From Streptococcus suis (GTDB lineage: Bacteria; Bacillota; Bacilli; Lactobacillales; Streptococcaceae): DNA of 64,000 nt. Location: the NCBI GenBank assembly GCA_029593465.1, contig JAKTNK010000008.1, positions 1 through 64,000 of the forward strand, written 5' to 3'. The notes under the pieces are model-generated. The model worked only from the letters and a program-made list of their open reading frames with translations. It did not search any database and had not been told where the DNA came from. Below, piece after piece: positions 8,742-17,640 of this stretch (its first letter is position 1; each line of letters opens with the position of its first letter). A program made the position numbers and the translations under genes.

Positions 8742-9290
8742 ATGACGGAAAGACATAAAATGCTCGCTGGCAAACCCTATAAGCCTAGCGATCCCGAATT
8801 AAAAGCCATGCGTGTTAAGGCCCGCCAATATATGGCACAGTTTAATAGCGAATCCGATGCTTCTAAAAGGAGTAGTCTCCTGAAAACATGGTTTGGCTCA
8901 ACTGGCGAGAACATCTATATGGAGCAGACCTTCGCCTGTGATTATGGCAATAATATTTATATCGGTGAGAATTTTTACGCTAATTTTAACCAAACATTTT
9001 TGGATGTTTGTGAGATTCGTATCGGTGATAATGTTATGATTGGGCCCAATTGTCAGTTACTAACCCCCTTACATCCTCTTGACCCGACAGAACGTTGTTC
9101 TGGTGTTGAGTATGGGGCTCCTATTACGATAGGAAACAATGTCTGGCTGGCAGCTGGAGTTACCATTCTCCCAGGGGTTACTTTAGGAGATAATGTTGTG
9201 GTCGGTGCTGGCAGTGTCGTTACCAAATCCTACCCAGCTAATGTTGTTTTGGCTGGCAATCCAGCTAGGATTATCAAGACGCTTGATTAA
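8742..9290 (+). CDS. maa: sugar O-acetyltransferase (Maa/LacA type)
   Basis: Left-handed beta-helix acetyltransferase that moves acetyl from acetyl-CoA to a sugar hydroxyl. The N-terminal Mac domain (GKPYKPSDPEL), hexapeptide repeats (IGENF, IGDNV, IGNNV, LGDNV) and the catalytic His region (LLTPLHPLDP) are visible, ending with AGNPARII. 182 aa is normal. The natural acceptor is unknown; maltose or galactoside are names inherited from the family. Ribosome site GGGAGG precedes the ATG. A terminator follows the stop, ending the rbgA-rnhB-ydcF-maa run. Confidence 0.88.
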   Translation: MTERHKMLAGKPYKPSDPELKAMRVKARQYMAQFNSESDASKRSSLLKTWFGSTGENIYMEQTFACDYGNNIYIGENFYANFNQTFLDVCEIRIGDNVMIGPNCQLLTPLHPLDPTERCSGVEYGAPITIGNNVWLAAGVTILPGVTLGDNVVVGAGSVVTKSYPANVVLAGNPARIIKTLD

Positions 9291-9294
9291 AGAA

Positions 9295-9318
9295 AGTCTA
9301 GTTTATCTAGGCTTTTTT
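9295..9318 (+). terminator. terminator after maa
   Basis: AAGTCTAG (9295-9302) pairs with CTAGGCTT (9307-9314, one G-T pair), followed by a T-run. Confidence 0.65.
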
Positions 9319-9354
9319 CTTAGCTTTTTCGAATAATCATAGTGGAGGAAGCTA

Positions 9355-10197
9355 ATGAATAACTTTGAATTATACAAACTAAGACAAGCCGGCCTAACCA
9401 ATCATCAGATTATTAACATCTTAGACTATGAAGCTAAGTATCAAAAATCCTTATCGCTCCGCGATTGGGCAGTTGTTTCCAAATGCAACAATCCAGCGAT
9501 TTTTATGGAGACATACCGCCAACTTAATACCAAACAATTGCGTGAAGCCTTTCTAAGGTTTCCTAGCATTTCCATCCTAGATGCTGCCTACCCACTGGAA
9601 CTCAAAGAAATCTATAATCCTCCGGTACTGCTCTTTTACCAAGGGGATATCAGCTTATTGCAAAAGCCCAAACTAGCAGTAGTTGGTGCTAGAAAGTGTA
9701 GTGACTTGGGAACAAAGTCGGTTCAGAAAGTGATTAATGAATTAGGCAATCGCTTTGTGATTGTCAGTGGCTTGGCACGTGGTATTGATACCGCAGCGCA
9801 TCTCTCTGCTTTAAAAAGTGGAGGGACGACAATCGGTGTTATTGGTACAGGCTTGGATGTTTTTTACCCCGCAGAAAATCAAAAATTACAAGCTTTTATG
9901 ATGGCTAATCATTTAGTCATCAGTGAATATGGTCCAGGCGAAGCTCCTTTAAAATACCACTTCCCAGAGCGTAACCGTATTATCGCAGGACTTAGTCGTG
10001 GTATTGTTGTCGCAGAGGCAAAATTACGCTCCGGTAGCTTGATTACCTGTGAACGAGCGCTGGAGGAAGGAAGAGATGTTTTTGCCATACCGGGCAATAT
10101 GTTAGATGGCAAATCGGCTGGCTGTTTACACCTCATCCAAGAGGGAGCAAAATGCATTGTATCAGGCTTTGACATCCTTGATGACTACCAATTTTAA
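9355..10197 (+). CDS. dprA: DNA processing protein DprA
   Basis: Loads RecA on incoming single-stranded DNA during natural transformation. The extended Rossmann fold is clear: VVGARKCSD, SGLARGIDTAAH, GTGLDVFYP, and SEYGPGEAPLKYHFPERNR. Length 280 aa matches streptococcal DprA; an N-terminal SAM-like region is present and no long DML1-like C-terminal domain is visible. I see no competence sigma (ComX) box in the short upstream region, so late-competence control is not shown here. It stands alone between maa and topA, an order common in streptococci. Confidence 0.93.
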   Translation: MNNFELYKLRQAGLTNHQIINILDYEAKYQKSLSLRDWAVVSKCNNPAIFMETYRQLNTKQLREAFLRFPSISILDAAYPLELKEIYNPPVLLFYQGDISLLQKPKLAVVGARKCSDLGTKSVQKVINELGNRFVIVSGLARGIDTAAHLSALKSGGTTIGVIGTGLDVFYPAENQKLQAFMMANHLVISEYGPGEAPLKYHFPERNRIIAGLSRGIVVAEAKLRSGSLITCERALEEGRDVFAIPGNMLDGKSAGCLHLIQEGAKCIVSGFDILDDYQF

Positions 10198-10227
10198 CTA
10201 AAGTTTTCCTATAGTAAAAGTTTTTTA

Positions 10228-10256
10228 TTGACACAAGTCTCAAACCGAGTTATCAT
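10228..10256 (+). promoter_or_regulatory. topA promoter
   Basis: Consensus -35 TTGACA at 10228-10233 and TATCAT at 10251-10256 with a 17-base spacer, about 64 bases before the topA start. Confidence 0.75.
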
Positions 10257-10319
10257 GTTATAGGTTTTAAAGGCTTACAAAGCTTTATCTTCGAAGATTC
10301 GCGTATAGGAAGTGTGTTA

Positions 10320-12431
10320 ATGGCAACAGCAACAAAAACAAAAAAAACGAGTAAGAAAAAAACAGCCCCAAAGAAAAATTTGGTCATTGTTGAGTCTCCG
10401 GCAAAAGCCAAGACGATTGAAAAATATTTAGGACGTAACTATAAAGTTGTGGCCTCAGTTGGCCATATTCGAGATTTAAAAAAGTCAAGCATGTCTATTG
10501 ATTTTGCGAATAACTATGAACCAGAATACATCAATATTCGTGGGAAAGGTCCCTTGATTAACTCTCTGAAAAAGGAAGCTAAGAATGCGAAACAAGTCTT
10601 TCTCGCCAGTGACCCGGACCGTGAGGGAGAAGCGATTTCTTGGCATTTGGCTCATATTCTAAATTTAGATCCCAAAGCGAAAAACCGTGTGGTCTTTAAC
10701 GAAATCACCAAAGATGCCGTCAAAAATGCCTTCAATGAACCACGTGAAATCAATATGGATTTGGTTGATTCACAGCAAGCACGACGTGTGCTTGATCGTA
10801 TCGTGGGTTACTCGATTAGTCCGATTCTTTGGAAAAAAGTGAAAAAAGGTCTATCTGCCGGGCGTGTGCAATCTGTTGCTTTAAAATTGATTATTGACCG
10901 TGAAAATGAGATTAAGGCCTTTAAACCGGAAGAATACTGGACCATTGATGGTGCCTTTAAAAAAGGAACGAAAAAATTTCAAGGTGCTTTCTACGGACTA
11001 GATGGCAAGAAGCTAAAATTAAGCACTCAAGACGATGTTAAAAAGGTCCTGACACGCATCAAGGGTGATGATTTTACGGTTGATAAGGTTGAAAAGAAAG
11101 AAAGACGCCGTAATGCGCCGCTCCCTTACACAACCTCTTCCATGCAACAAGACGCTGCTAATAAGCTTAATTTCCGGACTCGTAAAACCATGATGGTTGC
11201 GCAACAACTTTACGAGGGGCTTAGCTTAGGAAAGGCTGGTCACCAAGGGTTGATTACCTATATGCGTACCGATTCGACTCGTATCAGTCCTGTCGCTCAA
11301 AATGAGGCTGCAGCCTTTATCGCAGATCGTTTTGGTAGTCAGTATTCCAAACATGGTAATAAGGTCAAAAATGCTTCAGGGGCCCAAGATGCCCACGAAG
11401 CCATTCGCCCCTCATCAGTTCATAACACCCCTGAAGCCATTGCGTCATTTTTAGACAAAGACCAATTAAAACTCTATACCTTGATTTGGAATCGTTTTGT
11501 GGCATCGCAAATGACGGCAGCCGTTTTTGATACGGTTAAAGTCAATTTATTACAAAATGGTGTGATGTTTACAGCCAATGGTAGTCAGGTAAAATTTGAC
11601 GGTTACATGGCCGTTTACAATGATTCGGATAAAACTAAAATGTTACCAGAAATGGCAGTGGGAGACCAGGTTAAAAAAGTACTGACTACCCCAGAGCAAC
11701 ATTTCACGCAACCACCGGCTCGCTACTCAGAAGCAACACTGATTAAAACCTTGGAAGAAAATGGTGTGGGGCGTCCTTCGACTTATGCACCAACCTTGGA
11801 AACGATCCAAAAGCGTTACTATGTCAAATTGGCGGCTAAGCGTTTTGAGCCCACAGAGTTGGGTGAGATTGTCAATGCCTTAATTGTTGAGTTCTTCCCA
11901 GATATTGTGGACGTTGCCTTTACCGCTGAGATGGAAGGGCGTCTAGATGAGGTTGAGATTGGTAAAGAAGAGTGGCAAAAAGTCATTGACCAATTCTACA
12001 AGCCTTTTGAAAAAGAGTTGACCAAGGCTGAAGACGAAATGGAAAAAATTCAGATTAAAGATGAGCCTGCTGGCTTTGATTGTGACGTTTGTGGGTCACC
12101 CATGGTCATCAAATTAGGGCGTTATGGCAAATTTTACGCTTGCAGCAATTTCCCAGAGTGCCGAAACACCAAGGCTATCACTAAAGAAATTGGGGTCATT
12201 TGTCCTCTCTGTGAAAAAGGGCAGGTAATTGAGCGCAAAACCAAGCGCAACCGTATCTTCTATGGCTGCGACCGTTACCCAGACTGTGAGTTTACTTCTT
12301 GGGACATTCCTGTTGGTAGAACTTGTCCAAAATCAGGTGACTTCCTGGTTGAAAAGAAAGTACGTGGCGGCGGCAAGCAAGTTGTTTGTAGCAACGATGA
12401 CTGTGATTATAAAGAAGCCGTTGTCAAATAA
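10320..12431 (+). CDS. topA: DNA topoisomerase I
   Basis: Relaxes negative supercoils by single-strand passage. TOPRIM domain at the N-terminus ([17 protein letters not shown], then [13 protein letters not shown]), active-site Tyr in [12 protein letters not shown] near residue 310, and three C-terminal zinc-finger-like modules (CDVCGSP...CSNFPEC, CPLCEKG...CDRYPDC, and a last one degenerate in its first half: CPKSGDF...CSNDDC). A lysine-rich N-terminal tail of about 20 residues precedes TOPRIM. Start is the ATG at 10320 after ATAGGAAG. 703 aa is typical. It is monocistronic, with its own promoter and terminator. Confidence 0.97.
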   Translation: MATATKTKKTSKKKTAPKKNLVIVESPAKAKTIEKYLGRNYKVVASVGHIRDLKKSSMSIDFANNYEPEYINIRGKGPLINSLKKEAKNAKQVFLASDPDREGEAISWHLAHILNLDPKAKNRVVFNEITKDAVKNAFNEPREINMDLVDSQQARRVLDRIVGYSISPILWKKVKKGLSAGRVQSVALKLIIDRENEIKAFKPEEYWTIDGAFKKGTKKFQGAFYGLDGKKLKLSTQDDVKKVLTRIKGDDFTVDKVEKKERRRNAPLPYTTSSMQQDAANKLNFRTRKTMMVAQQLYEGLSLGKAGHQGLITYMRTDSTRISPVAQNEAAAFIADRFGSQYSKHGNKVKNASGAQDAHEAIRPSSVHNTPEAIASFLDKDQLKLYTLIWNRFVASQMTAAVFDTVKVNLLQNGVMFTANGSQVKFDGYMAVYNDSDKTKMLPEMAVGDQVKKVLTTPEQHFTQPPARYSEATLIKTLEENGVGRPSTYAPTLETIQKRYYVKLAAKRFEPTELGEIVNALIVEFFPDIVDVAFTAEMEGRLDEVEIGKEEWQKVIDQFYKPFEKELTKAEDEMEKIQIKDEPAGFDCDVCGSPMVIKLGRYGKFYACSNFPECRNTKAITKEIGVICPLCEKGQVIERKTKRNRIFYGCDRYPDCEFTSWDIPVGRTCPKSGDFLVEKKVRGGGKQVVCSNDDCDYKEAVVK

Positions 12432-12441
12432 TAAGACCTTT

Positions 12442-12467
12442 AGCACTGATATTCGTCAGTGCTTTTT
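12442..12467 (+). terminator. topA terminator
   Basis: AGCACTGA (12442-12449) pairs perfectly with TCAGTGCT (12456-12463), followed by TTTTT. Confidence 0.85.
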
Positions 12468-12593
12468 GATAGGTGTCAACTAGCCTGTCTCGCACTGATG
12501 ACGTAAGCTTGATGCTCCTTCCGCATAGCAGGTATGTAACACAAGTTATTATCAAAAGAAACTTTAGAAAGCCTAGCAGGATTCTTGGGTTTG

Positions 12594-12602
12594 TGATATA
12601 CT
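12594..12602 (+). promoter_or_regulatory. extended -10 promoter of the D-2-hydroxyacid dehydrogenase
   Basis: TG-A-TATACT with the -10 at 12597-12602; no good -35 is seen. It is 28 bases before the start codon. Confidence 0.5.
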
Positions 12603-12630
12603 AAGCCATAATAGTCGGAGGTAAATAGTG

Positions 12631-13623
12631 ATGAAATTGAAAATTTATAACACTCGAGATGAAGAACGCCCACTGATAGAAGCTTGGGCAAAGGAAAACG
12701 ACGTTGAAGTGTCAATGACAAGCCAAGCACTGACTGTGGAGACAGTTGAGGAGTTAGCTGAATTTGATGGTGTTAGTACCTCGATGCTCTTTCCTTTAGA
12801 TGACGCTGTCTATCCGCGCCTTAAGGCCGTAGGAATCAAGCAAATCGCCCAACGTAGTGCGGGTTATGACATGTATAACCTAGATTTAGCTAGCGCTAAT
12901 GACCTTATCATTTCAAATGTTCCCTCATACTCACCAGAGTCGATTGCAGAGTACACTGTCATGGTCGCGTTGACCTTGATTCGCCGCTTTGAAATGACGA
13001 GGCAGCACGTTGCGGAACACAATTTCACTTGGGATCCTAAGATTCGTGGCGGTGTTCTAGGTGATATGACGGTTGCTGTCATTGGTCTAGGGCGTATTGG
13101 AAAAATTGCTGCAAGACTATTTAAAGGGTTTGGCTGTCGGGTAGTTGGTTATGACATCGATCCTAATAATCGTATCACAGACATCGTTGAGTATAAGGAA
13201 TCTGCTGAAGAAGCGGTTAAGGATGCAGATATTGTGACCCTTCATATGTACCCATCTGAGCTTAATTATCATCAATTTAATAAAGATATATTTGCCAAAT
13301 TTAAAAAAGGTGCTATTCTCATGAATATGGCACGCGGTGTCTTAGTGGACACAGCCGACTTATTAGCGGCCTTGGATAGTGGTCATTTGGCTGGTGCTGG
13401 TATTGATACCTATGAAGCAGAAGGGCCTTATATTCCCAAAAATTGGCAAGGGAAAGCGATTGAAGATGACCTGTTCCAACGCTTATTAACCCACGATAAG
13501 GTCATCTACACCCCTCACACCGCCTTTTATACCGATAAAGCGATTCAAAATTTGGTTGAAGAGGGCTTAAATGCGGCCAAAGATGTTATTGAAACAGGTA
13601 CGACAAAAAATCGGGTCAATTAG
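12631..13623 (+). CDS. D-2-hydroxyacid dehydrogenase, probably D-lactate dehydrogenase
   Basis: NAD-dependent interconversion of a 2-oxoacid and its D-hydroxyacid, most likely pyruvate and D-lactate. The family features are all visible: NAD-binding GLGRIGKIAARLF near residue 150 followed by an acidic residue in GYDID, catalytic Arg in NMARGVLVDT, Glu in DTYEAEGP, and His in TPHTAFYTD. Length 330 aa is standard for D-LDH. Other 2-oxoacid substrates, such as 2-oxoisocaproate, are possible. Start is the ATG at 12631 with GGAGG ten bases upstream; the adjacent GTG at 12628 is less well placed. Immediately after its stop lies a 24-bp palindrome repeated elsewhere in the window, and then a terminator. 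Confidence 0.88.
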   Translation: MKLKIYNTRDEERPLIEAWAKENDVEVSMTSQALTVETVEELAEFDGVSTSMLFPLDDAVYPRLKAVGIKQIAQRSAGYDMYNLDLASANDLIISNVPSYSPESIAEYTVMVALTLIRRFEMTRQHVAEHNFTWDPKIRGGVLGDMTVAVIGLGRIGKIAARLFKGFGCRVVGYDIDPNNRITDIVEYKESAEEAVKDADIVTLHMYPSELNYHQFNKDIFAKFKKGAILMNMARGVLVDTADLLAALDSGHLAGAGIDTYEAEGPYIPKNWQGKAIEDDLFQRLLTHDKVIYTPHTAFYTDKAIQNLVEEGLNAAKDVIETGTTKNRVN

Positions 13624-13624
13624 T

Positions 13625-13648
13625 TTTACGTAATATTAATTACGTAAA
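13625..13648. repeat. 24-bp palindrome, copy 1
   Basis: Arms TTTACGTAAT and ATTACGTAAA around a 4-base centre ATTA, a perfect 10-bp inverted repeat. It begins two bases after the preceding stop codon. Two more copies with the same total length occur at 20989-21012 and 21132-21155. Confidence 0.75.
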
Positions 13649-13657
13649 TATTTTATA

Positions 13658-13704
13658 AACATCCTAAAAGTTAGACAGAAATGCTAACGATTGGGGTGTT
13701 TTTT
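13658..13704 (+). terminator. terminator after the D-hydroxyacid dehydrogenase
   Basis: Outer arms AACATCC (13658-13664) and GGGTGTT (13694-13700), inner arms GTTAG (13670-13674) and CTAAC (13684-13688), then a T-run. It overlaps the extended -10 (TATAAT at 13707-13712) that probably serves trmFO. Confidence 0.65.
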
Positions 13705-13779
13705 GATATAATAAACCTATTATCAATAGAAAGATTTGTGAAAATATTAGTGATAATATTTTCGAAGAGGTATTAGTTC

Positions 13780-15123
13780 TTGTCTCAATCGAAAGCCAAT
13801 TATATTAATGTTATTGGGGCTGGCTTAGCTGGCTCTGAAGCGGCCTATCAAATTGCCAAACGTGGTATTCCGGTCAAATTGTATGAAATGCGAGGGGTCA
13901 AACCTACACCTCAGCACAAAACAGCTGATTTTGCTGAGCTGGTCTGTTCTAACTCCTTTAGAGGAGATTCTCTAACCAATGCTGTCGGTCTCCTCAAAGA
14001 AGAGATGCGTCGTCTGGATTCTATTATCATGCGTCAAGGTGAAGCCAGTCGTGTCCCAGCCGGAGGTGCCATGGCTGTCGATCGTGATGGTTTTTCACAA
14101 TCGGTTACCAAAGAGTTGGAATCACACCCTTTAATCGAAGTCATTCGTGATGAAATCACCGAGATTCCTGACGATGCTATTACCGTTATCGCAACAGGGC
14201 CATTAACTTCAGATGCCCTGGCTGAAAAAATTCATGAACTTAATGGTGGTGAAGGCTTTTATTTTTACGATGCTGCAGCACCTATTGTTGATAAATCAAC
14301 GATTGACATGAGTAAAGTCTATCTCAAGTCTCGCTATGATAAGGGAGAGGCTGCCTACCTTAATTGCCCGATGACAAAAGAGGAATTCTTAGCCTTTCAT
14401 GAGGCTTTGACAACAGCAGAAGAAGCACCGCTCAATTCTTTTGAAAAGGAAAAATACTTCGAAGCTTGTATGCCGATTGAAGTCATGGCCAAACGCGGTA
14501 TTAAAACCATGCTCTATGGCCCCATGAAACCTGTCGGTCTAGAATACCCCGATGATTATGAAGGGCCTCGGGATGGCGATTTTAAAACCCCATATGCCGT
14601 GGTTCAGCTGCGCCAAGATAATGCGGCAGGTAGTCTTTACAACATCGTTGGTTTCCAAACGCATCTGAAATGGGGAGAGCAAAAACGTGTCTTTCAAATG
14701 ATTCCTGGTCTTGAGAATGCCACTTTTGTCCGTTATGGGGTTATGCATCGCAATTCGTATATGGATTCACCAAACTTATTGAAAGAGACTTTCCAATCAC
14801 GTAGCAATCCTGACTTGTTCTTTGCGGGTCAAATGACGGGGGTAGAAGGCTATGTCGAATCTGCTGCAGCTGGTTTGGTTGCAGGCATCAATGCTGTCAG
14901 ACGTTTTAAGGGGGAGGAGGCAGTTATTTTCCCTCGGACAACTGCTATTGGTAGCCTGCCTTATTACATTACACACACTGAAAGTAAGCATTTTCAACCA
15001 ATGAATGTCAACTTTGGCATTATCCAAGAACTAGACGGTCCACGCATTCGTGATAAAAAAGCTCGCTATGAAGCGATTGCAGAGCGTGCTTTAACTGACC
15101 TTGATGCTTATTTGACAGTTTAA
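13780..15123 (+). CDS. trmFO: tRNA (uracil-54,C5)-methyltransferase TrmFO
   Basis: Methylates U54 of the tRNA T-loop using methylene-tetrahydrofolate and FAD, the folate-dependent route of Gram-positives. FAD-binding [11 protein letters not shown] at the N-terminus, the conserved [13 protein letters not shown] block carrying a catalytic-region Cys, and [16 protein letters not shown] near the C-terminus are all visible. 447 aa matches the family. The start appears to be TTG at 13780: the conserved N-terminus ([14 protein letters not shown]) begins there, AAGAGG lies upstream, and no ATG fits. Earlier annotations call it gid. It is monocistronic and followed by a terminator. Confidence 0.95.
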   Translation: MSQSKANYINVIGAGLAGSEAAYQIAKRGIPVKLYEMRGVKPTPQHKTADFAELVCSNSFRGDSLTNAVGLLKEEMRRLDSIIMRQGEASRVPAGGAMAVDRDGFSQSVTKELESHPLIEVIRDEITEIPDDAITVIATGPLTSDALAEKIHELNGGEGFYFYDAAAPIVDKSTIDMSKVYLKSRYDKGEAAYLNCPMTKEEFLAFHEALTTAEEAPLNSFEKEKYFEACMPIEVMAKRGIKTMLYGPMKPVGLEYPDDYEGPRDGDFKTPYAVVQLRQDNAAGSLYNIVGFQTHLKWGEQKRVFQMIPGLENATFVRYGVMHRNSYMDSPNLLKETFQSRSNPDLFFAGQMTGVEGYVESAAAGLVAGINAVRRFKGEEAVIFPRTTAIGSLPYYITHTESKHFQPMNVNFGIIQELDGPRIRDKKARYEAIAERALTDLDAYLTV

Positions 15124-15131
15124 TGATTTTA

Positions 15132-15159
15132 AACTCATGGGTCTTCCGTGAGTTTTTTT
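15132..15159 (+). terminator. trmFO terminator
   Basis: AACTCATGG (15132-15140) pairs with CCGTGAGTT (15146-15154, one G-T pair), followed by seven T. Confidence 0.8.
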
Positions 15160-15279
15160 GCTAGGAAACTTTTTTACTTATAGTTATTAGCTATAACGTG
15201 TTTTAGTATTTAAGAATTTTTCAAAATCCCAAGCTCATGTTAGACTAGATATATCTTAATGATAGAGGAGATGTTAGTA

Positions 15280-16125
15280 ATGATTTTGAAAAAATGGTTA
15301 AGTATTGGTACAGTGGCAGTGGCGTCCGTATGCTTGTTAGCTGCTTGTGGTCAAAAGGCAGATGATAATGTGGTCGTGAAAGTCGGAACAATGGCAAAGA
15401 GCGATTCGGAAGAAGCTCGTTGGAACAAGATTGAAGAATTGCTCAAAGATAAGCATGTCACGATTAAATACACCGAATTTACAGATTATTCCCAACCTAA
15501 TAAAGCACTGGCAAATGGCGAAATTGATGTCAATGCCTTTCAACATTATAACTTTTTAAATGAATGGAATAAAAAGCACAAGACCGATCTGGTCGGTATT
15601 GCTGAAACTTATATCACCGCTTTCCGTCTTTATTCTGGAACAAAAGATGGTAAAAATAAGTACACCGATGTCAAAGAACTTCCTGATCAAGCAACGATTG
15701 TCATTCCCAATGACACCGTTAATGAAAGTCGTGCCTTGTATCTCCTGCAATCTGCAGGCTTGATTACATTAGGGGTTTCTGGTGATACCTTTGCATCACT
15801 GGATGACATTACGCAAAACAAGAAACAATTAAAGATTGTTGAGGTAGATGCGGCGCAAACGGCTCGGCAATTGCAATCTGCAGATGCCGCTGTGATTAAT
15901 AATGACTTTGTTGTTGAAGCAGGTATTGATCCAAGTAAGGCGATTTTTATCGAACCTAAAGGAGATAATGCCAAACAGTGGTACAATCTTATTGTCGCTA
16001 AAAAAGATTGGAAAAAAGCTAAAAATGCGGACGCTATCCAAAAAGTGGTCGATGCTTATCATACTGACGAGGTGAAAAAAGTTATCAAGGAAAGCTCAGA
16101 AGGCCTGGACGAGCCAGTTTGGTAA
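15280..16125 (+). CDS. MetQ/NlpA-family substrate-binding lipoprotein
   Basis: A 281-aa extracellular lipoprotein with a signal peptide and lipobox LLAACG, so it is anchored at Cys. The mature part is an NlpA-type binding protein (VVKVGTMAKSDSE, NAFQHYNFLNEWNKKH, IPNDTVNESRALYLLQSAGLI, NDTV), the family that delivers methionine to MetNP importers. Start is the ATG at 15280 with AGAGGAG nine bases upstream; the ATG at 15259 lies before that site. No metN or metP gene is adjacent, so it is an orphan component that must work with a transporter elsewhere or bind something else. A bidirectional terminator follows. Confidence 0.85.
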   Translation: MILKKWLSIGTVAVASVCLLAACGQKADDNVVVKVGTMAKSDSEEARWNKIEELLKDKHVTIKYTEFTDYSQPNKALANGEIDVNAFQHYNFLNEWNKKHKTDLVGIAETYITAFRLYSGTKDGKNKYTDVKELPDQATIVIPNDTVNESRALYLLQSAGLITLGVSGDTFASLDDITQNKKQLKIVEVDAAQTARQLQSADAAVINNDFVVEAGIDPSKAIFIEPKGDNAKQWYNLIVAKKDWKKAKNADAIQKVVDAYHTDEVKKVIKESSEGLDEPVW

Positions 16126-16132
16126 TGTTATT

Positions 16133-16169
16133 AAAAAAGTAATGACTATAAGTAAGTCATTACTTTTTT
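16133..16169. terminator. bidirectional terminator between two convergent genes
   Basis: A perfect 15-bp stem (AAAAAAGTAATGACT at 16133-16147, AGTCATTACTTTTTT at 16155-16169) with an A-run on one side and a T-run on the other. Its right arm overlaps the stop end of the minus-strand gene at 16160. Confidence 0.9.
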
Positions 16170-16651
16170 AATTTTGGAAAAGGAATCACATTTTTGACGT
16201 TTTCAAATGAATCAGCGATAGTTTGGTTACGCTCAACGATACGACGTGTTTCGTCATCGATTAATTCTTGGCTTGCTTCAATCACTTCAAGATTGACATA
16301 AAAGAGCTTGATAAGGGAAGCCTTCGGATGCTTGCCCGATCGAGGAACCATTTTAACAACGTCATCGCTTCTTGCAGACGCGTATTTGGGGGTTGGTTTG
16401 GCTAAGATTTCTGAGACCACAAACCCTAAATTTTCCAAATGACGACGAGCTTCTTGTCGTGGTAAGTGGACTACATTATCTAATTTAACTAAAGACAGTC
16501 TCTTCTTCTGGCGTTCTTCCAGATGTTTTTCAATGATAGGTCGTCCATTGTCGATGGCCTTACTAATAATTGCTGTGGTAGGCGGAATGATAGACAATAA
16601 TTTTTTGAGTTTTTTGAGTTGATGTGATAACTTTAGCTTTGATTTAGGCAT
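16160..16651 (-). CDS. PASTA-like domain protein of unknown function
   Basis: A 163-aa basic protein with no signal peptide and no clear membrane segment. Residues about 60-125 (VHLPRQEARRHLENLGFVV to SLIKLFYV) follow the PASTA pattern: a valine-proline entry, a helix that places EA..L..LGF, then a late strand after a PRSGKHP turn. PASTA domains usually bind peptidoglycan outside the cell at the end of Stk-type kinases or PBP2x, so a soluble, apparently cytoplasmic copy is odd. Start is the ATG at 16651 with GGGAG eight bases upstream; a GTG at 16660 is an alternative. It is the only minus-strand gene left of the terminus. Function unknown. Confidence 0.7.
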   Translation of the reverse strand: MPKSKLKLSHQLKKLKKLLSIIPPTTAIISKAIDNGRPIIEKHLEERQKKRLSLVKLDNVVHLPRQEARRHLENLGFVVSEILAKPTPKYASARSDDVVKMVPRSGKHPKASLIKLFYVNLEVIEASQELIDDETRRIVERNQTIADSFENVKNVIPFPKLKK

Positions 16652-16721
16652 CGTACACACTCCCAGAGGTCTTATATAATCTTATTATATCAAAATAATC
16701 GTTTGCTTAAGCCTTAGAAAC

Positions 16722-16757
16722 TTACAAAACTGTAAGAAAATCAGCCTGTTCTGTAAG
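16722..16757 (+). promoter_or_regulatory. BceR-type operator upstream of the Bce-like ABC transporter
   Basis: TTACA-AAAC-TGTAA at 16722-16735 matches the TNACA-N4-TGTAA inverted repeat known for BceR-family regulators. CTGTAAG occurs twice, at 16730 and 16751, exactly 21 bases apart, that is on the same helix face. Confidence 0.6.
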
Positions 16758-16872
16758 TCTTAACCTTACATGATTTGATAAACTAGAGGTAAGAAAGAGC
16801 TGGAAACTAACAGGAAACTCTTTCTTGCATCCTATGAAGGTGATACACTATAATGAACGAAGGAGTTTAATC

Positions 16873-17640
16873 ATGTTATTAGAAATCAATCATGTATCGA
16901 AAGTTTTTCGAACACCATTTTCAAAAAATGAGACAAGAGCTCTACAAGACATTGACTTTACGGTTAATGACGGCGAATTTATCGCTATTATGGGAGAATC
17001 TGGTTCGGGCAAAACAACTCTTTTGAATATCCTAGCCACTTTGGAAAAACCAAGTAGCGGAACGGTGCTGCTAAATGGTCAGGACATCACCAAAATTAAC
17101 GCCAATCAATTAGCAGAGTTTCGGTTAAATCATCTGGGGTTTGTTTTTCAGGAGTTTAACCTATTAGACACCTTGTCTGTTAAAGATAATATCTTTTTAC
17201 CGATGGTTTTAGCTAGCAAAACTCATCAGCAAATGGAATCCGCTCTTCGACCTTTAGCAGAACAATTACGGTTAAGAGATTTGTTAGATAAGCGGCCTCT
17301 TGAAATCTCAGGAGGAGAAAAACAACGTGTAGCCGTTGCAAGAAGCTTGATGAACAAACCAGATCTCCTTCTAGCAGATGAACCTACGGCAGCGCTTGAT
17401 TTTAAAAATTCGGAAGAGTTGTTAGCTCTTTTTGAAGAAATTAATGTCTTAGGCCAAACCATCGTTATGGTAACTCACTCAGCCATGGCAGCTAGTCATG
17501 CTAGGCGTGTTCTTTTTATTAAAGATGGTCGCATTTTTCATCAACTCTATCGAGGTAATAAAAGCTCTCAACAGTTTGGTAGAGATATTTCGCTAGCCAT
17601 GTCTGCTCTCTTGGGAGGTGATAGCAATGCTCTATTTTAA
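16873..17640 (+). CDS. Bce-type ABC transporter, ATP-binding protein
   Basis: ATPase of a two-gene BceAB-type transporter, the class that frees lipid II-cycle intermediates from antimicrobial peptides such as bacitracin or lantibiotics and signals to a partner kinase. Walker A GESGSGKTT, Q-loop FQEFNLLD, signature SGGEK and Walker B LLLADEPTAALD are present; 255 aa. The start is the ATG at 16873 (MLLEINHVSKVF) with AAGGAG upstream; three upstream ATGs in frame lack such a site. It overlaps the permease gene by 14 bases. A BceR-type operator lies about 140 bases upstream, supporting control by a Bce-type response regulator. Confidence 0.9.
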   Translation: MLLEINHVSKVFRTPFSKNETRALQDIDFTVNDGEFIAIMGESGSGKTTLLNILATLEKPSSGTVLLNGQDITKINANQLAEFRLNHLGFVFQEFNLLDTLSVKDNIFLPMVLASKTHQQMESALRPLAEQLRLRDLLDKRPLEISGGEKQRVAVARSLMNKPDLLLADEPTAALDFKNSEELLALFEEINVLGQTIVMVTHSAMAASHARRVLFIKDGRIFHQLYRGNKSSQQFGRDISLAMSALLGGDSNALF

